Positions 1 through 11,324 of a stretch of 64,000 nucleotides of DNA are shown one piece after another. Source of the stretch: Rhizobium sp. NFR07 (GTDB taxonomy: Bacteria; Pseudomonadota; Alphaproteobacteria; Rhizobiales; Rhizobiaceae); NCBI RefSeq assembly GCF_900111905.1, contig NZ_FOKM01000005.1:186001-250000 (forward strand), in the 5' to 3' direction. A program made the translations under genes and the position numbers. The notes under the pieces were generated by a model. The model had not been told where the DNA came from, made no database searches, and saw only the letters and a list, made by a program, of their open reading frames with translations. Numbering within the stretch: position 1 is the stretch's first letter; each line of letters starts with the position of its first letter.

Positions 1-185
1 TCGATCCGGTCCAGCCGATCGACGATCTCGTCGGCCGTGCGGTTGTCGACATCACCGATGAAGCGCAGAGTAATGTGATAGTTTTCGACATCTATCCAGC
101 GCGCGCCCGGTATTCCTCCCCGCAGGAGAGAAAGTGACATGGCAACATTGCGCGGAACTTCGAGGGCGGTGAAAAGTCTCGGCAT
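1..185 (-). CDS. thpR: RNA 2',3'-cyclic phosphodiesterase (ThpR/LigT family), 3' part cut off by window edge
   Basis: Translation of the minus strand from the ATG at 185 gives MPRLFTALEVPRN and continues open to the window edge, so about 61 N-terminal residues are visible. Residues 37-42 (HITLRF) fit the first HxTLxF catalytic motif of the 2H phosphoesterase superfamily; the second motif would lie outside the window. Family members open 2',3'-cyclic phosphates on RNA ends and were first noted as 2'-5' RNA ligases. The gene lies downstream of the GDSL esterase on the same strand, 69 bases away, so the two may be co-transcribed. The family assignment rests on the start sequence and one motif. 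Confidence 0.8.
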   Translation of the reverse strand, partial: MPRLFTALEVPRNVAMSLSLLRGGIPGARWIDVENYHITLRFIGDVDNRTADEIVDRLDRI

Positions 186-254
186 ACGCTGAACCTCCTC
201 GAATCTCTTGCAGATACTAACAGCGAATCATGCAATGCCGTTCCGTGCAAGTAG

Positions 255-917
255 TTATTTATTCGCCGAACCGATCTCCCCTAGAAATGCTTCGACCAGC
301 GGCAGCGAACGCTCGACCATGGCGGCGACACCTTTCGCGTTCGGATGCATGCCGTCTTCGAGCTGCATTCCGCTGACCGTCACCACGCCATCGAGAAAGA
401 ACGGATAGAGCGGCGTGGAATATTTCTCCGCGAGGCGCTTGTAGATCGGGTTGAACTTTTCGGCATAGTCGCCGCCCATGTTCGGCGGTGCGAGAATGCC
501 GACGAGCAGGACGGGGATATTCCTCTCCTTCAACCTGGAAATCATGGAATCGAGGTTTTTCTCGGACTGCTCCGGCGCGATGCCGCGCAGCGCATCATTC
601 GCGCCGAGTTCGAGTATCACTCCGTCAGTGCCATCCGGAACCGACCAGTCGATGCGCGACAGTCCGCCCGAGGTCGTGTCGCCGGAGACCCCGGCATTGG
701 TGATCGCGACATTGACCCCCTTGGCCTTCAGCGCCGCTTCGAGCTGGGCCGTGTAGGATTCATTGGGCGCAAGCTGATAACCTGCCATCAGACTATCGCC
801 GAAACCGACCAGATTGATCGCGCGCTCCTGGGCTGCGACCGGGGAAAAGCCAAGACAAACGCCGACCCATGCGCCAGCCATGACGACGAAGTGAAGAAGG
901 CTTGCTTTAAAACTCAC
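255..917 (-). CDS. Secreted GDSL-type arylesterase / lysophospholipase (TesA-like)
   Basis: 220 residues with a cleavable signal peptide (hydrophobic residues about 8-28, likely cut after the VAAQ region near 30). All SGNH-hydrolase blocks are present: GDSL with nucleophile Ser42, the block II glycine Gly79 in GVSGD, GAND with Asn107, and the Asp188-x-x-His191 pair in DGMH. It should hydrolyse acyl esters in the periplasm, like E. coli TesA. It is divergent from an ABC ATPase/permease pair across 71 bases. That is the same partnership as tesA with ybbA-ybbP in E. coli, which suggests a shared role in lipid or lipoprotein handling, but this is inference from context. Confidence 0.93.
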   Translation of the reverse strand: MSFKASLLHFVVMAGAWVGVCLGFSPVAAQERAINLVGFGDSLMAGYQLAPNESYTAQLEAALKAKGVNVAITNAGVSGDTTSGGLSRIDWSVPDGTDGVILELGANDALRGIAPEQSEKNLDSMISRLKERNIPVLLVGILAPPNMGGDYAEKFNPIYKRLAEKYSTPLYPFFLDGVVTVSGMQLEDGMHPNAKGVAAMVERSLPLVEAFLGEIGSANK

Positions 918-988
918 ACGACGTCTCCTAGATTTTCGAAAACCGGGCGGGATATGTTCGGCATATCCTTGATATAGGGCTTCTCATT

Positions 989-1699
989 TTGACTAAAACC
1001 GTCATCGACCTCAAAAATGCCGACCTTACTCTTGGCAATGCCGCCGCCTCAGTCCACGTCCTGAAAGGGATCGACCTCACGATCGAGGCGGGCGAGGCTG
1101 TCGGCATTATCGGCCCGTCCGGTTCGGGCAAGTCGACCTTGCTGATGGTGCTGGCGGGGCTCGAGCGGCTGGACAGCGGCGAGATCGTCATCGATGGCGC
1201 GCCGCTCCACACCTTCTCGGAAGACAAGCTGGCGGAATTCCGCGGCCGCAATATCGGCATCGTCTTCCAGTCGTTCCACCTGATCGCCAACATGACGGCC
1301 TTGGAAAATGTCGCCGTGCCGCTGGAACTCGCCGGCTCGAAGGACGCGTTCGACATCGCAAGGCGCGAACTGACGGCCGTCGGCCTCGGCGAACGGCTGA
1401 ACCACTATCCCGGCCAGCTTTCCGGCGGCGAGCAGCAGCGCGTCGCTATCGCCCGCGCGCTCGCCCCCTCGCCCGCCTTACTGATTGCCGACGAGCCGAC
1501 CGGGAACCTCGATACCGAGACCGGCAGGCAGATTGCCGATCTTCTGTTTGCCAAGCAGGCCGAGCGCGCCATGACTTTGCTTCTCGTCACCCATGATAAC
1601 AGCCTTGCAGCCCGTTGCACCCGACAGGTTCGAGTGCGCTCCGGCGAGATCGTCGAGGACAGCGCGAACCAAAGCCTCGGCCGGGCGGTGTCCGCATGA
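989..1699 (+). CDS. ABC transporter ATP-binding protein (YbbA/LolD-like)
   Basis: 236-residue ABC ATPase. Walker A is GPSGSGKST at 42-50, the Q-loop Gln is at 94, the signature LSGGEQQ is at 144-150 and Walker B with DEP is at 164-170. The size and sequence type belong to the LolD/MacB/YbbA branch that pairs with FtsX-like permeases. The reading frame starts at a TTG; no in-frame ATG lies before the conserved N-terminal beta strand, so I accept TTG. Its stop overlaps the ATG of the next gene (ATGA), so the two are translationally coupled and form one exporter. The substrate is unknown; lipoprotein or lipid extraction is typical of the family. Confidence 0.92.
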   Translation: MTKTVIDLKNADLTLGNAAASVHVLKGIDLTIEAGEAVGIIGPSGSGKSTLLMVLAGLERLDSGEIVIDGAPLHTFSEDKLAEFRGRNIGIVFQSFHLIANMTALENVAVPLELAGSKDAFDIARRELTAVGLGERLNHYPGQLSGGEQQRVAIARALAPSPALLIADEPTGNLDTETGRQIADLLFAKQAERAMTLLLVTHDNSLAARCTRQVRVRSGEIVEDSANQSLGRAVSA

Positions 1700-4239
1700 G
1701 CCCGGCGATGGCCCGGCTTTCGATTGCCTTTCGCCTTGCCCTGCGCGAGATGCGCGGCGGCCTCGGCGGCTTCTACATCTTCCTCGGCTGCATCGCGCTC
1801 GGAACCGGCGCGATTGCGACCGTCAACTCCGTCTCGACGGCAATCACCGGAGCCATATCGAGCCAGGGCCAATCGCTGCTTGCAGGCGACCTGCGTTTCG
1901 AGCTCAACAATCGCGAAGCCAGCGAACCGGAAACGGCCTTCCTCGAGGGTCTCGGCGAGGTCAGCGTGTCGACCGGCCTGCGATCCATGGCGCGCAAGGC
2001 TGACGGGTCGGGACAGGCGCTTGTCGAGGTCAAGGGTGTCGATGGCGGCTATCCGCTCTACGGCACGGTCGAGACCGAGCCGCAGCAGCCGCTGCCGGAT
2101 CTCCTTGGCCAGGAAGGCGGCATTTACGGCGCGCTGGCCGCGCCGCTGCTCATGGATCGCCTTGGGCTTTCGCCGGGTGACGAACTCCTTCTCGGCAACA
2201 CCCGCATCATGGTTCGCGGCACGATTACCAACGAACCCGATGCCCTGTCCGACGGTTTCGGCTTCGCGCCGCGACTGATGGTCAGCCGCGATGCACTGGC
2301 TGCCTCGGGCCTGATCGCAGTCGGCAGCCTTGTCGAACATTCCTACAAGATCCGGCTCGCCGAACCTTCGACGCGCGGAGCGATCGCCGCCCGCGCCGGC
2401 AAGGAATTTCCCGACGCCGGCTGGTCGGTGCGCACCAGCGACCGCGCAGCCCCCTCCCTTGCCGAGAACATCGACCGTTTCTCGCAATTCCTCACGCTGG
2501 TCGGCCTCACGGCCCTCATCGTCGGCGGCGTCGGCATCGCCAATGCCGTGCGCGCATTTCTCGACGCCAAGCGGACAACGATCGCGACCTTCAAATGCCT
2601 CGGCGCACCGGCTTCTGTCGTGACCATGATCTACCTAATCCAGATCATGCTGCTGGCTGCGGTGGGCATCGTGGTCGGGCTCGTGGTAGGCGCCATCGCC
2701 CCGTTCATCGCCTTCCACTATCTGGAGGGCGTCCTGCCCGTGCCGGAGGGCGGCGCGCTTTATCCTTCGGCGCTCGCCATTGCCGCGGCCTTCGGTATCG
2801 TCGTTACCTTCGCCTTCGCCATCCTGCCGCTTGGCCACGCCCGTGAAGTGCCGGCAACCGCGCTCTTCCGCGAGCAGGGCTTCGAAGCGCGGCGCCTGCC
2901 GTCCTGGCCTTATCTTCTGGCGGCCGGTGCGGCACTCGCGGCGCTTGCGGCACTTGCCATCCTCTGGGCTGACGATCGCCGCATCGCTTCGGTATTCCTG
3001 ATATCCGTGGCGGGCGCGTTTCTGCTGCTGCGCATCGTCGCCGCCGGCATCACCGCCCTTGCCCGAAAGAGCCCGAGCGTCAACTCGCCGGCATTGCGGC
3101 TAGCGATCGGCAACATCCATCGCCCGGGCGCCCTTACGCCGTCGGTCGTGCTATCCCTCGGCCTCGGCCTTGCCCTGCTGGTGACGCTGGCGCTGATCGA
3201 TGGCAACATGCGCAACCAGCTGACGGGCCGCATCTCGGCACAGGCCCCGAACTTCTTCTTCGTCGATATCCAGGGCAGCGAGGTGGAAGGTTTCCGCCAG
3301 CTTTTGAAACAGCAGGCGCCGGAGGCCAAAGTCTTCGAAGTACCCATGCTGCGCGGGCGCATTCTCGCTTTCAACGGCCAGGACGTCAGCCAGATGAACG
3401 TGCCTGCGGCGGGCCGCTGGGTGCTTCGCGGCGACCGCGGCATCACCTATGCGAAAAACACGCCGGAAGGGTCGACACTGACAGAGGGCGAATGGTGGCC
3501 GCAGGATTATTCCGGTGAACCGCTCGTGTCCTTCTCGGCCGAGGAGGCGGGCGAACTCGGCCTGAAACTCGGCGATACCGTCACCGTCAACGTGCTCGGC
3601 CGCAATATCACCGCCAAGATCGCCAGTTTCCGCAATGTCGAATGGCAATCGCTTTCGATCAACTTCGTCATGATCTTCTCGCCCAACACCTTCCAGGGCG
3701 CACCCCATGCGTGGCTTTCGACCCTGACCGACCCGTCGGCATCGGCCGCCAAGGAGGCGGAGATCCTGCGAACGGTGACTGACGCCTACCCCACCATTAC
3801 CAGCGTCCGCGTCAAGGACGCGATCGATCTCGTCGACCAGCTGGTCGGCCAGCTTGCAACCGCCATCCGCGCAGCCGCCGCAGTGGCGCTGATCGCATCG
3901 GTCCTGGTGCTTGCCGGTGCGCTCGCTGCCGGCAACAGGGCGCGAACCCACGATGCGGTCGTGCTCAAGACGCTTGGCGGGACACGCACGATGCTGATGC
4001 GGGCCTTCGGCTACGAATATGTCATACTCGGCGCCGCGACGGCCGTTTTCGCGCTTCTGGCAGGCGGCATCGCGGCATGGTTCGTGGTGGCCCGCATCAT
4101 GCGCATGCAATGGGGCTTCCTGCCGGACGTGGCGATCACGACGATCATCCTGTCTCTCGTTCTGACGGTCGGCATAGGCCTCATCGGCACCTGGAGGATC
4201 CTGGGCCAGAAGGCAGCTCCGGTCCTGAGAGAGCTATAA
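1696..4239 (+). CDS. FtsX-family ABC transporter permease (YbbP-like, 847 aa)
   Basis: Large permease of the MacB/FtsX type with duplicated FtsX domains and long periplasmic regions. Hydrophobic segments lie near the N terminus, around residues 260-290 and 310-370, in the middle (near 400-480) and in a last cluster close to the C terminus. I place the start at the ATG inside the ATGA overlap with the ATPase gene; an upstream in-frame ATG at 1615 would add 27 residues that merely read through the preceding gene. With that ATPase it should form a membrane complex like E. coli YbbAP. The nearby secreted esterase makes an envelope lipid role plausible, but no substrate can be read from the sequence. 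Confidence 0.9.
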   Translation: MSPAMARLSIAFRLALREMRGGLGGFYIFLGCIALGTGAIATVNSVSTAITGAISSQGQSLLAGDLRFELNNREASEPETAFLEGLGEVSVSTGLRSMARKADGSGQALVEVKGVDGGYPLYGTVETEPQQPLPDLLGQEGGIYGALAAPLLMDRLGLSPGDELLLGNTRIMVRGTITNEPDALSDGFGFAPRLMVSRDALAASGLIAVGSLVEHSYKIRLAEPSTRGAIAARAGKEFPDAGWSVRTSDRAAPSLAENIDRFSQFLTLVGLTALIVGGVGIANAVRAFLDAKRTTIATFKCLGAPASVVTMIYLIQIMLLAAVGIVVGLVVGAIAPFIAFHYLEGVLPVPEGGALYPSALAIAAAFGIVVTFAFAILPLGHAREVPATALFREQGFEARRLPSWPYLLAAGAALAALAALAILWADDRRIASVFLISVAGAFLLLRIVAAGITALARKSPSVNSPALRLAIGNIHRPGALTPSVVLSLGLGLALLVTLALIDGNMRNQLTGRISAQAPNFFFVDIQGSEVEGFRQLLKQQAPEAKVFEVPMLRGRILAFNGQDVSQMNVPAAGRWVLRGDRGITYAKNTPEGSTLTEGEWWPQDYSGEPLVSFSAEEAGELGLKLGDTVTVNVLGRNITAKIASFRNVEWQSLSINFVMIFSPNTFQGAPHAWLSTLTDPSASAAKEAEILRTVTDAYPTITSVRVKDAIDLVDQLVGQLATAIRAAAAVALIASVLVLAGALAAGNRARTHDAVVLKTLGGTRTMLMRAFGYEYVILGAATAVFALLAGGIAAWFVVARIMRMQWGFLPDVAITTIILSLVLTVGIGLIGTWRILGQKAAPVLREL

Positions 4240-4349
4240 TATCGCATAGGTTGCATTATTGCTGATTGGCATTGATCAATTTCGCGTCAGAATGTCCCAC
4301 AGGTTGCTAAATCATGCTGCCGGCTGATGTATTTCCCGCGCAACGCCCC

Positions 4350-4378
4350 TTGCATGTAAGGCGATCTCGCATCATATT
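4350..4378 (+). promoter_or_regulatory. Possible sigma-70-type promoter for the Bax-inhibitor gene
   Basis: TTGCAT and CATATT are separated by 17 bases upstream of the structured leader of the downstream gene. Each hexamer matches the general consensus at four of six positions. This is a weak call made because the spacing is ideal and a leader transcript must start near here. Confidence 0.3.
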
Positions 4379-4396
4379 CTGCGATAGGCTTGCTGG

Positions 4397-4459
4397 AGCT
4401 CCGCAGCGGCGCCTGGGTCAGAATTATGGGGGCCCGACACCGTGAATAATTCCGGAGCT
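4397..4459 (+). ncRNA. Structured 5' leader of the Bax-inhibitor/YbhL gene (ybhL-leader-like)
   Basis: Two nested stems lie just before the ribosome binding site of the Bax-inhibitor-1 gene: an outer AGCTCCG (4397-4403) with CGGAGCT (4453-4459), and an inner GAATTAT (4421-4427) with ATAATTC (4446-4452). Alphaproteobacteria carry a conserved RNA element, the ybhL leader, at this position upstream of ybhL, the family to which the downstream gene belongs. The position and stems are seen directly. Identity with that family is recalled, not computed. Confidence 0.6.
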
Positions 4460-4472
4460 TAAAGAGGAAACA

Positions 4473-5210
4473 ATGGCTGACTTCAACAACTACCAGAACC
4501 GAATGGCGCAGACCCGCGCTCAGTCGGGCGCGATGATCGACGAGGGCCTTCGCTCTTACATGCTCCGGGTCTATAACCTGATGGCTCTCGGACTTGCGAT
4601 CACCGGTGTTGCTGCATACGGCACCTATGCTTTCGCGGTTTCCAACCCGGCCGTGGCACAGGCGCTTTACGGCGGCCCGCTCAAGTGGGTCATCATGCTG
4701 GCTCCGCTGGCAATGGTCTTCTTCCTGAGCTTCCGCATCAACTCGATGAGCGTTCCGGCTGCGCAGATGACCTTCTGGGTCTATGCCGCACTGATGGGTC
4801 TCTCGCTGTCCTCGATCTTCCTGGTCTTCACCGGTGAGAGCATCGTCCAGACGTTCTTCGTCACCGCAGCTTCGTTCGGCGCACTGTCGCTCTACGGCTA
4901 CACGACGAAGAAGGACCTGTCGGGCATCGGCTCGTTCCTGATCATGGGTCTGTTCGGCCTGATCATCGCGTCGATCGTCAACATCTTCCTGCAGTCTTCC
5001 GCGATGGGCTTCGCGATCTCCGCCATCGGCGTGCTGATCTTCGCTGGCCTCACCGCCTACGACACGCAGAAGATCAAGGAAATGTACTGGGAAGGTAACG
5101 ACGCCACCGCGACCGGCCGCATGGCCATCATGGGCGCACTGACCCTGTATCTCGACTTCATCAACCTCTTCACCTTCCTGCTGCAGTTCATGGGCAACCG
5201 CGACGAATAA
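4473..5210 (+). CDS. Bax inhibitor-1/YccA (YbhL) family membrane protein
   Basis: 245 residues with about seven hydrophobic helices beginning near residue 31, preceded by a polar N terminus (MADFNNYQNRMAQTR). The FxGLTAYDTQ-like stretch near 190-200 and a short charged tail are typical of the BI-1/YbhL family (UPF0005). Members are inner-membrane proteins linked to stress tolerance and calcium or proton leak, with no enzymatic role shown in rhizobia. A strong AGAGGAAA ribosome site sits 5 bases before the ATG. A structured leader precedes the gene and an intrinsic terminator follows it, so it is probably monocistronic and controlled at the RNA level. Confidence 0.92.
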   Translation: MADFNNYQNRMAQTRAQSGAMIDEGLRSYMLRVYNLMALGLAITGVAAYGTYAFAVSNPAVAQALYGGPLKWVIMLAPLAMVFFLSFRINSMSVPAAQMTFWVYAALMGLSLSSIFLVFTGESIVQTFFVTAASFGALSLYGYTTKKDLSGIGSFLIMGLFGLIIASIVNIFLQSSAMGFAISAIGVLIFAGLTAYDTQKIKEMYWEGNDATATGRMAIMGALTLYLDFINLFTFLLQFMGNRDE

Positions 5211-5234
5211 GCAGGTCGGAAACGAGACCGGAGA

Positions 5235-5259
5235 AGGCGGCCCCCGGGCCGCCTTTTTT
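5235..5259 (+). terminator. Rho-independent terminator of the Bax-inhibitor gene
   Basis: GGCGGCC and GGCCGCC flank a short loop and are followed directly by six T residues, 25 bases after the stop codon. Confidence 0.9.
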
Positions 5260-5325
5260 GTTGCCCGGTTTCATGAGCTGTCTTAGCCTGCGCCGACAGC
5301 CCTCCCATCGATGATCCCGACACCC

Positions 5326-5883
5326 ATGACATTTTCGATCCGCGACGCCAGCACCGCCGACCTTGCCACGATCACCGAAATCTACAGCGACAGCGTGCTG
5401 ACCGGCACCGCAAGCTACGAGATCAGCCCGCCAGGCCTCACGGAAATGACCAGCCGGCATGCCGGTATCGTGGAGAAGGGTTATCCCTACATCGTCGCGG
5501 AAGCCGATGACGGAACGCTCCTCGGCTATGCCTATGCCTCGGCATTCCGCACCCGCCCCGCCTATCGCTGGCTGGTGGAGGATTCGATCTATCTCGCGCC
5601 GGAAGCGCAGGGAAAAGGCATCGGCAAGGCACTGCTGAAGGAACTGCTCGTGCGCTGCGAGGCGCTCGGCTTCCGCCAGATGGTGGCGGTCATCGGCGGC
5701 GCCAGCCCCGCCTCGATCGCCGTCCACAGGAGCCTCGGCTTCGAACTGACCGGCACCCTAAAGGGCACCGGCTTCAAGCATGGCAAATGGCTGGATACGG
5801 CACTGATGCAGATCGCGCTTGGCGAGGGCAACGAAACCGATCCGGATCTGTCCACCTATCCCGGCTCGCTTTTCGTCGGGTGA
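5326..5883 (+). CDS. GNAT family N-acetyltransferase (phosphinothricin acetyltransferase-like)
   Basis: 185 residues from the ATG at 5326; another in-frame ATG at 5311 adds five residues, and neither has a clear ribosome site. The acetyl-CoA motif QGKGIGK lies near residues 95-101. The N-terminal IRDASTADLATITEIY and the ASPASIAVHRSLGFELTG region are typical of the PAT/YncA subgroup, which acetylates small amines such as phosphinothricin or methionine sulfoximine. The real substrate here is unknown. It lies just after a strong terminator and converges on the DUF2794 gene, so it is a single-gene unit. Confidence 0.88.
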   Translation: MTFSIRDASTADLATITEIYSDSVLTGTASYEISPPGLTEMTSRHAGIVEKGYPYIVAEADDGTLLGYAYASAFRTRPAYRWLVEDSIYLAPEAQGKGIGKALLKELLVRCEALGFRQMVAVIGGASPASIAVHRSLGFELTGTLKGTGFKHGKWLDTALMQIALGEGNETDPDLSTYPGSLFVG

Positions 5884-5902
5884 TCGGCAGCAGCAAGCGC
5901 GC

Positions 5903-6292
5903 CTAGTCGACCAGTTTCAGAACCTTGTTGAACACCTTGAGCACCTGCGGCAGCTCGTGGCCGCGCTTCAGGATCATACCGTTGGTGTTGATCACCGAGT
6001 AAGCGCCCTGCTTGGCAGCAAGCTTGGGGTTCTTCTCGATCCTGAACAAGGGCATCTCGCCGGATCGCTTGAAGATGGAGAACACAGCCTTCTCCCGCAT
6101 GTGGTCGATGGCATAATCCTTCCACTCACCCTCGCCCACCATCCGGCCGTAGATCCATAGAATAGCGTCGAGCTCCCGGCGGTGGAACGTCACCGGGATT
6201 GGATCGAGGTTCTGGCGGTATTCGTTGAGACTGACGACGACGCCTGCGTCCTGCGCCTTTGCGCCCTTTGGCAAATCAGATTGATCAGCCAT
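5903..6292 (-). CDS. DUF2794 domain-containing protein
   Basis: 129-residue soluble protein that fits DUF2794 along its whole length (VSLNEYRQNLDPIPVTFHRRELDAI near the start). DUF2794 is an alphaproteobacterial family of unknown function. The ATG at 6292 has a GGAG five bases upstream, which favours it over the TTG one codon earlier. There is no signal peptide, membrane segment or recognisable catalytic motif. The gene stands alone: the convergent neighbour is an acetyltransferase and the upstream gap is almost 300 bases. Confidence 0.88.
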   Translation of the reverse strand: MADQSDLPKGAKAQDAGVVVSLNEYRQNLDPIPVTFHRRELDAILWIYGRMVGEGEWKDYAIDHMREKAVFSIFKRSGEMPLFRIEKNPKLAAKQGAYSVINTNGMILKRGHELPQVLKVFNKVLKLVD

Positions 6293-6589
6293 CAAAGCTC
6301 CAATGGTTACATGTCGTTGGTATGACAGTGTGCCCCAGCCGGATAAAAATGCAAGTCCGCCGTCGCGCTTGTAACGCCGTGCCCGAGGCCGGCAGACACG
6401 CGCTCGCGGTTTTTTTCATCTGCCCAAATTCGGACAAAAGAGCGCCCGATTCCCAATCCATCTTGCGGATGTTGGTTGGCGCGTCCTAGCGCCATTGGCC
6501 CGGTTCGGTGCATTGACCCTTACCCCCAGCCCCCCAATGTTTCCGGGCCGGGCCATCAGCCAACACGTCCCATTCGGACAATGGGAAGA
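6293..6589. other. Intergenic region with no gene seen
   Basis: About 297 bases between the starts and ends of two minus-strand genes. It must hold the DUF2794 promoter. I see no convincing -35/-10 pair, and only weak imperfect palindromes around 6495-6585 (GGCCCGG and CCGGGCC type cores). Open frames here have no ribosome sites or family likeness. Confidence 0.5.
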
Positions 6590-7339
6590 TCAGTTCTTCT
6601 TGCGGCCGGCCATCAGAACGGTTGCCCCAATTATGGCGGCAGGCTCACCACCAGGCCCTGAGGACTGCAGCAGGATCGCGCAGCCATCCTTCTTCGTCTT
6701 GCCGAGCGCCTTGCCGGGAAGCGTCAGCGTCATCTTCTTGCCGTTCCACATGCCGACCGACTGAACATCGTAGACGCTGTGCCAGTATTCCATGTTCTTG
6801 CCGCTGTTTTCGCCCTTCGTCACGTCCACCATCTGGCGCTTGGTGAAATAGGCAACGACCACTTCCGCCTGGCCCTGTCCTTCGCCGATCTCGATTTCGA
6901 TCTCGTCGCCGCGCATGGCGGCGCCGATCGGGACGGTCAGTCCCTCGCCGCTCTTCTGCATGCCGTCGACCTTGGCGTTGATGACGGCGAGATCGGTTCC
7001 CTTGACGTGCTCGCGACCGTTGATGATGGCCTGCGGCGTATAGACGCCGCTGCGCCCCATCGTCTTGGCATAACCGTACTGGCGCTCCGTATTTTCCTTG
7101 GAGCTCAGCGTGTCGGTCCAGCCGAGATAATTCCAGTAGTCGACGTGATAGGACAGAACCACCATGTCGCCCTGCGCGACCAGCTGCGACAGCGCCGAGT
7201 CAGCCGGCGGACAGGAAGCGCAGCCCTGTGAGGTGAAGAGTTCTATTACGCCTTTGGGCGTCCGCACCTCGCCTGCGAATACGGCACTGCTGCACAGCAG
7301 GCCCGCAAGGACGATCAGGGCGCGGAAGCAAAACGGCAT
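6590..7339 (-). CDS. DUF1223 domain-containing secreted protein (thioredoxin-like fold)
   Basis: 249 residues starting MPFCFRALIVLAG, a clear Sec signal peptide ending near AVFA. An AGAGG ribosome site lies about 9 bases before this ATG; an in-frame ATG 13 codons upstream lacks one. After the signal peptide comes ELFTSQGCASCPPAD, the CxxC-bearing start that defines DUF1223, a periplasmic thioredoxin-fold family of unknown function. Its proximity to the ccm/DsbE genes, three kilobases away, is suggestive only. The C terminus is basic. Confidence 0.9.
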   Translation of the reverse strand: MPFCFRALIVLAGLLCSSAVFAGEVRTPKGVIELFTSQGCASCPPADSALSQLVAQGDMVVLSYHVDYWNYLGWTDTLSSKENTERQYGYAKTMGRSGVYTPQAIINGREHVKGTDLAVINAKVDGMQKSGEGLTVPIGAAMRGDEIEIEIGEGQGQAEVVVAYFTKRQMVDVTKGENSGKNMEYWHSVYDVQSVGMWNGKKMTLTLPGKALGKTKKDGCAILLQSSGPGGEPAAIIGATVLMAGRKKN

Positions 7340-7529
7340 GAGCAACGGACCTCTTTTGGCAGGAGCAATCACGGACATAGACGGCCAGCGGGAAACAACA
7401 ACAGATCAGGCGGGCTGGCGGAAAGTAACCATCCACAATTTCAAGAGAAAGTCACGAACGGGTGAGATGGATAAATGTGATCCTATCTCGATTTTCAAAG
7501 ACGGATTTGTGACCGTCACCCGATCCTGA

Positions 7530-8267
7530 TCAGATGAGTTTCAGGATGCCTTGCGCCAGATAGACGGCGCCGACGCCAGTCACCACCCAGCGGGTCCAGG
7601 AGCGGAAATTCGCATCCGTCATCTTCTGCAGGATACCATTGCCCGCTAGCGCGCCAAGAATGGCGATCGGAGCTGCAATCAACACGGCGATCTGGTCGGT
7701 TGCCGGGAGCCTCATCGCCGCATCCCAGTAGAAGGCAATCTTGGCAAGATGCGACAGCGTCTGGATCGACGCCTTTGTGGCGATGATCTTGCGACGATCC
7801 ATCTGCGTGCGGATGAAAAAGATGTCGATGGTCGGACCGGCAACGCCGACGCTGATATTGAGGAAGCCCGAGAGAAGCCCGGCGACCAGTGCATGGGACG
7901 GGCGGGACGCATCAAGCTCCAGCCGCTTGACCGGCAGCCATACGAGGATCGGCACCAAGCCGATGCCGATCAGAACCACGATCAGGCTCGGCGTGTAGTC
8001 GATGGCAAAAAGAACCGCCGCGGAAACGCCCACGCCGATGCACAGAACACCGAGAATTTTCCAATCAATGTAAGCGCGCGAGAACCATGCACGCGACCCA
8101 TTCGAGGTGATCTGAATGACGCCCTGAATCGCGATTGCGGTGCCGACCGGATAAAGAAACAACAGGATCCAGAGAAGTATCAAGCCACCCGCCATGCCGA
8201 AAATGCCGGAAAGCAGGGATGTAAGGAAAACGGCGACCGCCATTCCGATAAAGATGATGAGGGACAC
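7530..8267 (-). CDS. TauE/SafE (TSUP) family sulfite/anion exporter
   Basis: 245 residues, almost wholly hydrophobic, with about eight predicted helices and the TSUP-type glycine-rich first helix (SGIFGMAGGLILLWILL). The frame starts at GTG at 8267 with a short GGAAG-type site upstream. The family exports or imports sulfur oxyanions and small organic sulfonates or acids across the inner membrane; the substrate cannot be read here. It is codirectional with the upstream aconitase, but a strong terminator lies between them, so it is probably expressed separately. Confidence 0.9.
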   Translation of the reverse strand: MSLIIFIGMAVAVFLTSLLSGIFGMAGGLILLWILLFLYPVGTAIAIQGVIQITSNGSRAWFSRAYIDWKILGVLCIGVGVSAAVLFAIDYTPSLIVVLIGIGLVPILVWLPVKRLELDASRPSHALVAGLLSGFLNISVGVAGPTIDIFFIRTQMDRRKIIATKASIQTLSHLAKIAFYWDAAMRLPATDQIAVLIAAPIAILGALAGNGILQKMTDANFRSWTRWVVTGVGAVYLAQGILKLI

Positions 8268-8315
8268 GGGAAGGGAACCTGAAACGATGCGATGCGATGC
8301 TGACTTGTCGGAAAG

Positions 8316-8346
8316 AGAAACGCCCGCCGGACGAACCGGCGGGCGC
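8316..8346 (-). terminator. Rho-independent terminator of acnA
   Basis: On the minus strand GCGCCCGCCGG, a short loop and CCGGCGGGCG are followed by a T-rich tail (TTTCTCTTT), starting 15 bases after the acnA stop codon. Confidence 0.8.
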
Positions 8347-8360
8347 TGTATCGGTGAGCC

Positions 8361-11054
<2,694 letters not shown>

Positions 11055-11324
11055 GGATAACTACCCCGCTGATATCAAGAGCCAACACGCGCGTGCGGAC
11101 GCCTATGCATCGAAATGCACTATAGGATGCGGGTGCGACCATTTCCGCTGTCCGCACGAGAAGATTTTGATCTTCAGGTCCGGCGCTGAGTGGAAACCAC
11201 ACCGGCCGCTGGCGTGGTTGCCATGTATATAGATAGTTTCTAAGTAGCCTTCCAGACCCTTTGTCGCAGGGCACGGCAGATTTTTTGCGGCTAGATGTTC
11301 GAAACCCCAATCAAGGTCCTAGTG
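11055..11324. promoter_or_regulatory. acnA/ccmA divergent regulatory region
   Basis: This 270-base gap separates two divergent operons. It holds an inverted pair GTGCGGAC (11093-11100) and GTCCGCAC (11150-11157) nearer acnA, and a hairpin AACCAC (11195-11200)/GTGGTT (11214-11219) followed by a TATATAG-like stretch nearer ccmA. I cannot assign a regulator to either. Confidence 0.45.

Noticed and set aside
1615..1695. N-terminal extension of the FtsX-type permease
   Set aside because: It lies wholly inside the ATPase gene; the ATGA overlap start is typical and sufficient.
8270..8300. GGAAC on the plus strand after the TauE start
   Set aside because: No CGTT at 16-17 bases and no plus-strand gene follows.
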